Shown piece by piece: positions 5,136 through 7,481 of a stretch of 7,481 nt of DNA; the first letter of the stretch is position 1; the number at the start of each line of letters is the position of its first letter. The position numbers and the translations under genes were made by a program. The DNA is from Rickettsiales bacterium. GTDB taxonomy: Bacteria; Pseudomonadota; Alphaproteobacteria; Rickettsiales; 21-14-0-20-44-7. The notes beneath the pieces are model-generated. The model made no database searches and was not told the origin of the DNA. It worked only from the letters and a program-made list of their open reading frames with translations. Location: positions 1-7,481 of the forward strand of contig JALZVI010000067.1 in assembly GCA_023301015.1 (NCBI GenBank), read 5' to 3'.

Positions 5136-5711
5136 ATGAATTTCAATCGAAGACGTTTCGCAAAAAGCCTTGCTGCGCTTTTCATCAAACCTAACTTGCT
5201 TAACGCTGACTTAATCAGCAAACCAAGTTCTGACCAGATGTCCTTGGCAAGAACAATTTTTGTTAGCTTCAATGGCAACGGGCCAGGAATGCATTTGGTT
5301 GGAAGATACGGCAGAGGCCTAAGAAAAAAAATATGCGGCAATGAGTCCGCCACAGACACTGAGTTTTTTGATAGATGTTATCGTTTCTGCATGCTCGAAG
5401 CTGAAGCTATGGGCTACAAACCAATATTACGAAGTGAAACAGAAGCAAGAAAACTATTCGACACTCATGTTGCGAAGTCTATAACCAGAGACCCTATTTT
5501 AGAAGCTGAATACCGAGAATTTGAGAAGCCTGCTGCCCAAGAAAAACCCAACAAAGAAGGCAAGAAAACCTTGTCAGAAAAACGTTTTTCAGCATCACTT
5601 TATGAGCTCTCAAACGGGAAACAAGGTGGCTTTGATAGAAATTCAACTATGTGGCAAGAAAGGTTACAGCACGAGCATCAAGGGTATATAGGTAAATCGC
5701 CTAGCTTTTAG
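5136..5711 (+). CDS. unknown protein, second gene of the pair between ubiB and ubiE
   Basis: A 191-residue protein of no recognised family. The N-terminus MNFNRRRFAKSLAALF resembles a twin-arginine (Tat) signal (RRxFxK followed by a hydrophobic run), but the hydrophobic part is short and broken by KPN, so export is uncertain. The middle (about 38-110) looks folded, with an IFVSFNGNGPGMHLVGRYGRG segment, cysteines at 67, 81 and 85, and an aromatic FFDRCYRFC helix. Residues about 120-155 are charged and helical (EAEYREFEKPAAQEKPNKEGKK). The ATG lacks a good Shine-Dalgarno and sits 22 bases after the upstream stop, which fits translation coupled to that gene. The last 11 bases overlap the 3' end of ubiE on the other strand. 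Confidence 0.7.
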   Translation: MNFNRRRFAKSLAALFIKPNLLNADLISKPSSDQMSLARTIFVSFNGNGPGMHLVGRYGRGLRKKICGNESATDTEFFDRCYRFCMLEAEAMGYKPILRSETEARKLFDTHVAKSITRDPILEAEYREFEKPAAQEKPNKEGKKTLSEKRFSASLYELSNGKQGGFDRNSTMWQERLQHEHQGYIGKSPSF

Positions 5712-6426
5712 TACCAACATGCAGCGCAACCACGCCGTGATTCAGCTTTTTATGTGTGGTTTTGCCAAAACCAGCATCGGCAATCATCCGCTCAAAATCG
5801 GCGGCGGCGGGAAACTTGCGGATAGACTCCACCAAATATCGATAGCTCTCCTCGTCACCCGCAACCATTCCACCAACTTTCGGAATTACGTTGAACGAAT
5901 ATGCATCATAAATTTTCGCCAGCACGGGGTTTTCAATATGCGAGAACTCCAAGCACACAAACTTGCCACCTGGCTTTAGCACGCGATGAAACTCACCTAG
6001 CGCCTTTGGAATGTCTGTCACATTACGAATCCCGAATGAAACTCCAACCGCGTCAAAGCTCTCATCCTCGAACGGAATTTCTTCCGCGTCCACCACTTCA
6101 AACTGCAAACGCTCTAGCTTACCAGTATCAATCGCCTTGTTGCGCGCCTCTTGCAGCATGTCGGCGTTGATGTCCGTCAGCGTCACATCCGCGCCCTGCT
6201 CCCACACTTTGAAGCCAATATCACCACTTCCGCCTGCAATATCCAAATAGCGCTGCCCCTTGCCAAGCCCAATACGGCGAACCATCTCACGCTTCCACAA
6301 CCTATGCAGCCCGAGCGACATAAAATCATTCATCACGTCATACTTCGACGCGACCGAGCTAAACACGCCCTTCACACTCGCCTTATGCTCTTCCTCTGAA
6401 ACCTGCTTGAATCCGAAATTTTTCAT
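5701..6426 (-). CDS. ubiE: UbiE/MenG, ubiquinone/menaquinone biosynthesis C-methyltransferase
   Basis: This 241-residue enzyme transfers a methyl group from S-adenosylmethionine to the benzoquinol (or demethylmenaquinol) ring in the cytoplasm. Both family signatures are present: Y-D-x-M-N-x2-M-S-x3-H-x2-W at residues 29-44 and RVLKPGGKFVCLEFS at 148-162. The SAM-binding motif LDIAGGSGDIG (61-71), the acidic D85 in LTDIN, the VDAEEIPF segment (112-119) and FGIRNV (131-136) complete a class I methyltransferase. The opening FGFKQVS is typical of alphaproteobacterial UbiE, and the length is slightly below the usual 250 or so. No Shine-Dalgarno is evident. The start lies 15 bases after the stop of the upstream gene on the same strand, so co-transcription with that gene is likely. 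Ubiquinone is the more likely product given ubiB nearby. Confidence 0.96.
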   Translation of the reverse strand: MKNFGFKQVSEEEHKASVKGVFSSVASKYDVMNDFMSLGLHRLWKREMVRRIGLGKGQRYLDIAGGSGDIGFKVWEQGADVTLTDINADMLQEARNKAIDTGKLERLQFEVVDAEEIPFEDESFDAVGVSFGIRNVTDIPKALGEFHRVLKPGGKFVCLEFSHIENPVLAKIYDAYSFNVIPKVGGMVAGDEESYRYLVESIRKFPAAADFERMIADAGFGKTTHKKLNHGVVALHVGTKS

Positions 6427-6441
6427 ATAGTTTTGTTATCA

Positions 6442-7481
6442 TTATCGCGACATTGGCGCAACTTTTTCCGCAGCTCTATCTTGCAAAAAGGCCTCTTGAA
6501 ACCTCACAGACACCTCCGCAATACTATACTCTTCACCATCAATCCAGAATTTTGGATTGCCCAGCTTTGGTTCTGCCGTTTTCAAAATCTCCACCCACTC
6601 TTTTGGATCAGATTCCTGCAACAACTCACGTGGAACATAGTTTGAGAGCATAAACTCCGTCAATTTCCTAAAGCCATCAGCTGTGCTGCCTGCGCATTTC
6701 TCATTGACCAGTTCAATCAATTCAGCCGTTTTCTCAACCCTACCCATCAAGGCATTGAACCACTCACCATCAGCCTCCCTAGCTTTGAGAAAAATTTGCT
6801 GATTCAACTGCAATGCGAACTCCTCATAGCCACTGTTAGAATGCTTGTTCCTAGAATCTGCTTTCAATTGCTGAATGACTTCATTAACATTTTGTGAAAT
6901 ATCTAACCTTGAAGCAAACATTGTCATCCCATGAGAAAAATCATGCCCACAATCTAATGTGGCCCACTCTATAAAACTTACAACAGGCTTTTTCAAACCA
7001 TTAAAATTCAAATCATTTAATACAGAATCACTAACTTCAAACCCGCCAACTACCGAAAACTCATCATGATTTCTACTTGGTTTAGCAAATTTCACTTCCC
7101 TCCTGCCCTTATCAACCTTTCCACCATAATATTCCCAAATCATATATCTAAAACCTGGAACACTAGAATGTGGCGGCGCAATGGGTTGAAAACCCAATAT
7201 CTCAGATGCCTTACAAAAACTCTCTGTAACCACAACTGGCTCCAAAACCATGCGCGCATTCGACACTTTGTAAGATTCTTTTAACCAAGTTTTTGAGCTG
7301 AAATTTGCATTGGGACTTTCATCGGCCACCATTGCATCCCAGTGCCCTAATCTTTCATCAATAAATGGCATCATTTTTTGCAAGTTTTGTGGAGACGCTT
7401 CATAGCTAACCCTAGACGCCCTGTTGCCAACAACTTTATGAGCAGAAACTGGCAAAAGCCCTTCTTGGCTGATCCGGTCTG
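6442..7481 (-). CDS. unrecognised protein upstream of ubiE, 5' end outside the window
   Basis: The frame is open from the right edge to the TAA at 6442-6444, giving about 346 visible residues. The only start-like codon near the edge is a TTG at 7453-7455, but open, protein-like sequence (DRISQEGLLPVSAHK) continues upstream of it, so the real start is probably beyond the window. There is no membrane segment in the visible part. An aromatic central segment (FRYMIWEYYGGK, then a basic RREVKFAK) and a SFIEWATLDCGHDFSHGM stretch with Cys and His residues look like a folded core. The C-terminal third is charged and helical, followed by a small strand-like FWIDGEEYSI and a final helix. I can assign no family. 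It ends 15 bases before the ubiE start on the same strand, so it is likely in one transcript with ubiE, unlike the common arrangement where mutM lies divergent to ubiE. Confidence 0.7.
   Translation of the reverse strand, partial: DRISQEGLLPVSAHKVVGNRASRVSYEASPQNLQKMMPFIDERLGHWDAMVADESPNANFSSKTWLKESYKVSNARMVLEPVVVTESFCKASEILGFQPIAPPHSSVPGFRYMIWEYYGGKVDKGRREVKFAKPSRNHDEFSVVGGFEVSDSVLNDLNFNGLKKPVVSFIEWATLDCGHDFSHGMTMFASRLDISQNVNEVIQQLKADSRNKHSNSGYEEFALQLNQQIFLKAREADGEWFNALMGRVEKTAELIELVNEKCAGSTADGFRKLTEFMLSNYVPRELLQESDPKEWVEILKTAEPKLGNPKFWIDGEEYSIAEVSVRFQEAFLQDRAAEKVAPMSR

Noticed and set aside
4709..5711. Toxin-antitoxin or defence gene pair
   Set aside because: Two small adjacent genes prompted the idea, but neither has a recognisable toxin, antitoxin DNA-binding, nuclease or NTPase motif, and the gene sizes and lack of overlap are not typical.

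Overview
This window most likely comes from the chromosome of an alphaproteobacterium with modest G+C content. The two genes that can be named with confidence are ubiE (ubiquinone/menaquinone methyltransferase) and ubiB (AarF/ABC1-type atypical kinase), and both read as alphaproteobacterial versions. In many alphaproteobacteria ubiE and ubiB lie next to each other in one operon. Here both are on the minus strand but are separated by two plus-strand genes of unknown function. I cannot place the organism more precisely, and most of the other genes look lineage-specific.

Layout. Positions 1-1154 (minus strand) hold a probable three-gene operon read from a promoter near 1127-1154: a small protein with a possible helix-turn-helix, a TfoX C-terminal-domain gene that is broken by a frameshift, and an exported small protein that runs off the left edge. 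Positions 1160-2651 (minus strand) hold two paralogous secreted proteins with PEP-CTERM sorting tails. Each has its own promoter and its own intrinsic terminator, so each is a separate transcription unit. No exosortase is encoded in the window. Positions 2744-3198 (plus strand) hold one promoter and a 133-residue hydrophilic protein containing a nearly perfect 17-residue tandem repeat. Positions 3219-4628 (minus strand) are ubiB. Positions 4675-5711 (plus strand) are a two-gene unit of unknown proteins starting from a strong -35 element. Positions 5701-6426 (minus strand) are ubiE, and 6442-7481 (minus strand) is an unrecognised gene just upstream of ubiE whose 5' end lies outside the window.

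How it fits together. UbiE performs the C-methylation of the quinone ring and UbiB is the membrane-associated ATPase/kinase-like factor needed for ubiquinone synthesis, so these two share a pathway. The PEP-CTERM pair should be exported and anchored or processed at the envelope by an exosortase encoded elsewhere. I see no recognisable defence, toxin-antitoxin, phage, transposon, tRNA, rRNA or CRISPR component. The points most worth a second look are the frameshifted TfoX_C gene, the PEP-CTERM duplication with structured leaders, the split ubiE/ubiB locus, the apparent loss of the UbiB C-terminal membrane helices, and the fresh internal duplication at 2881-2982.
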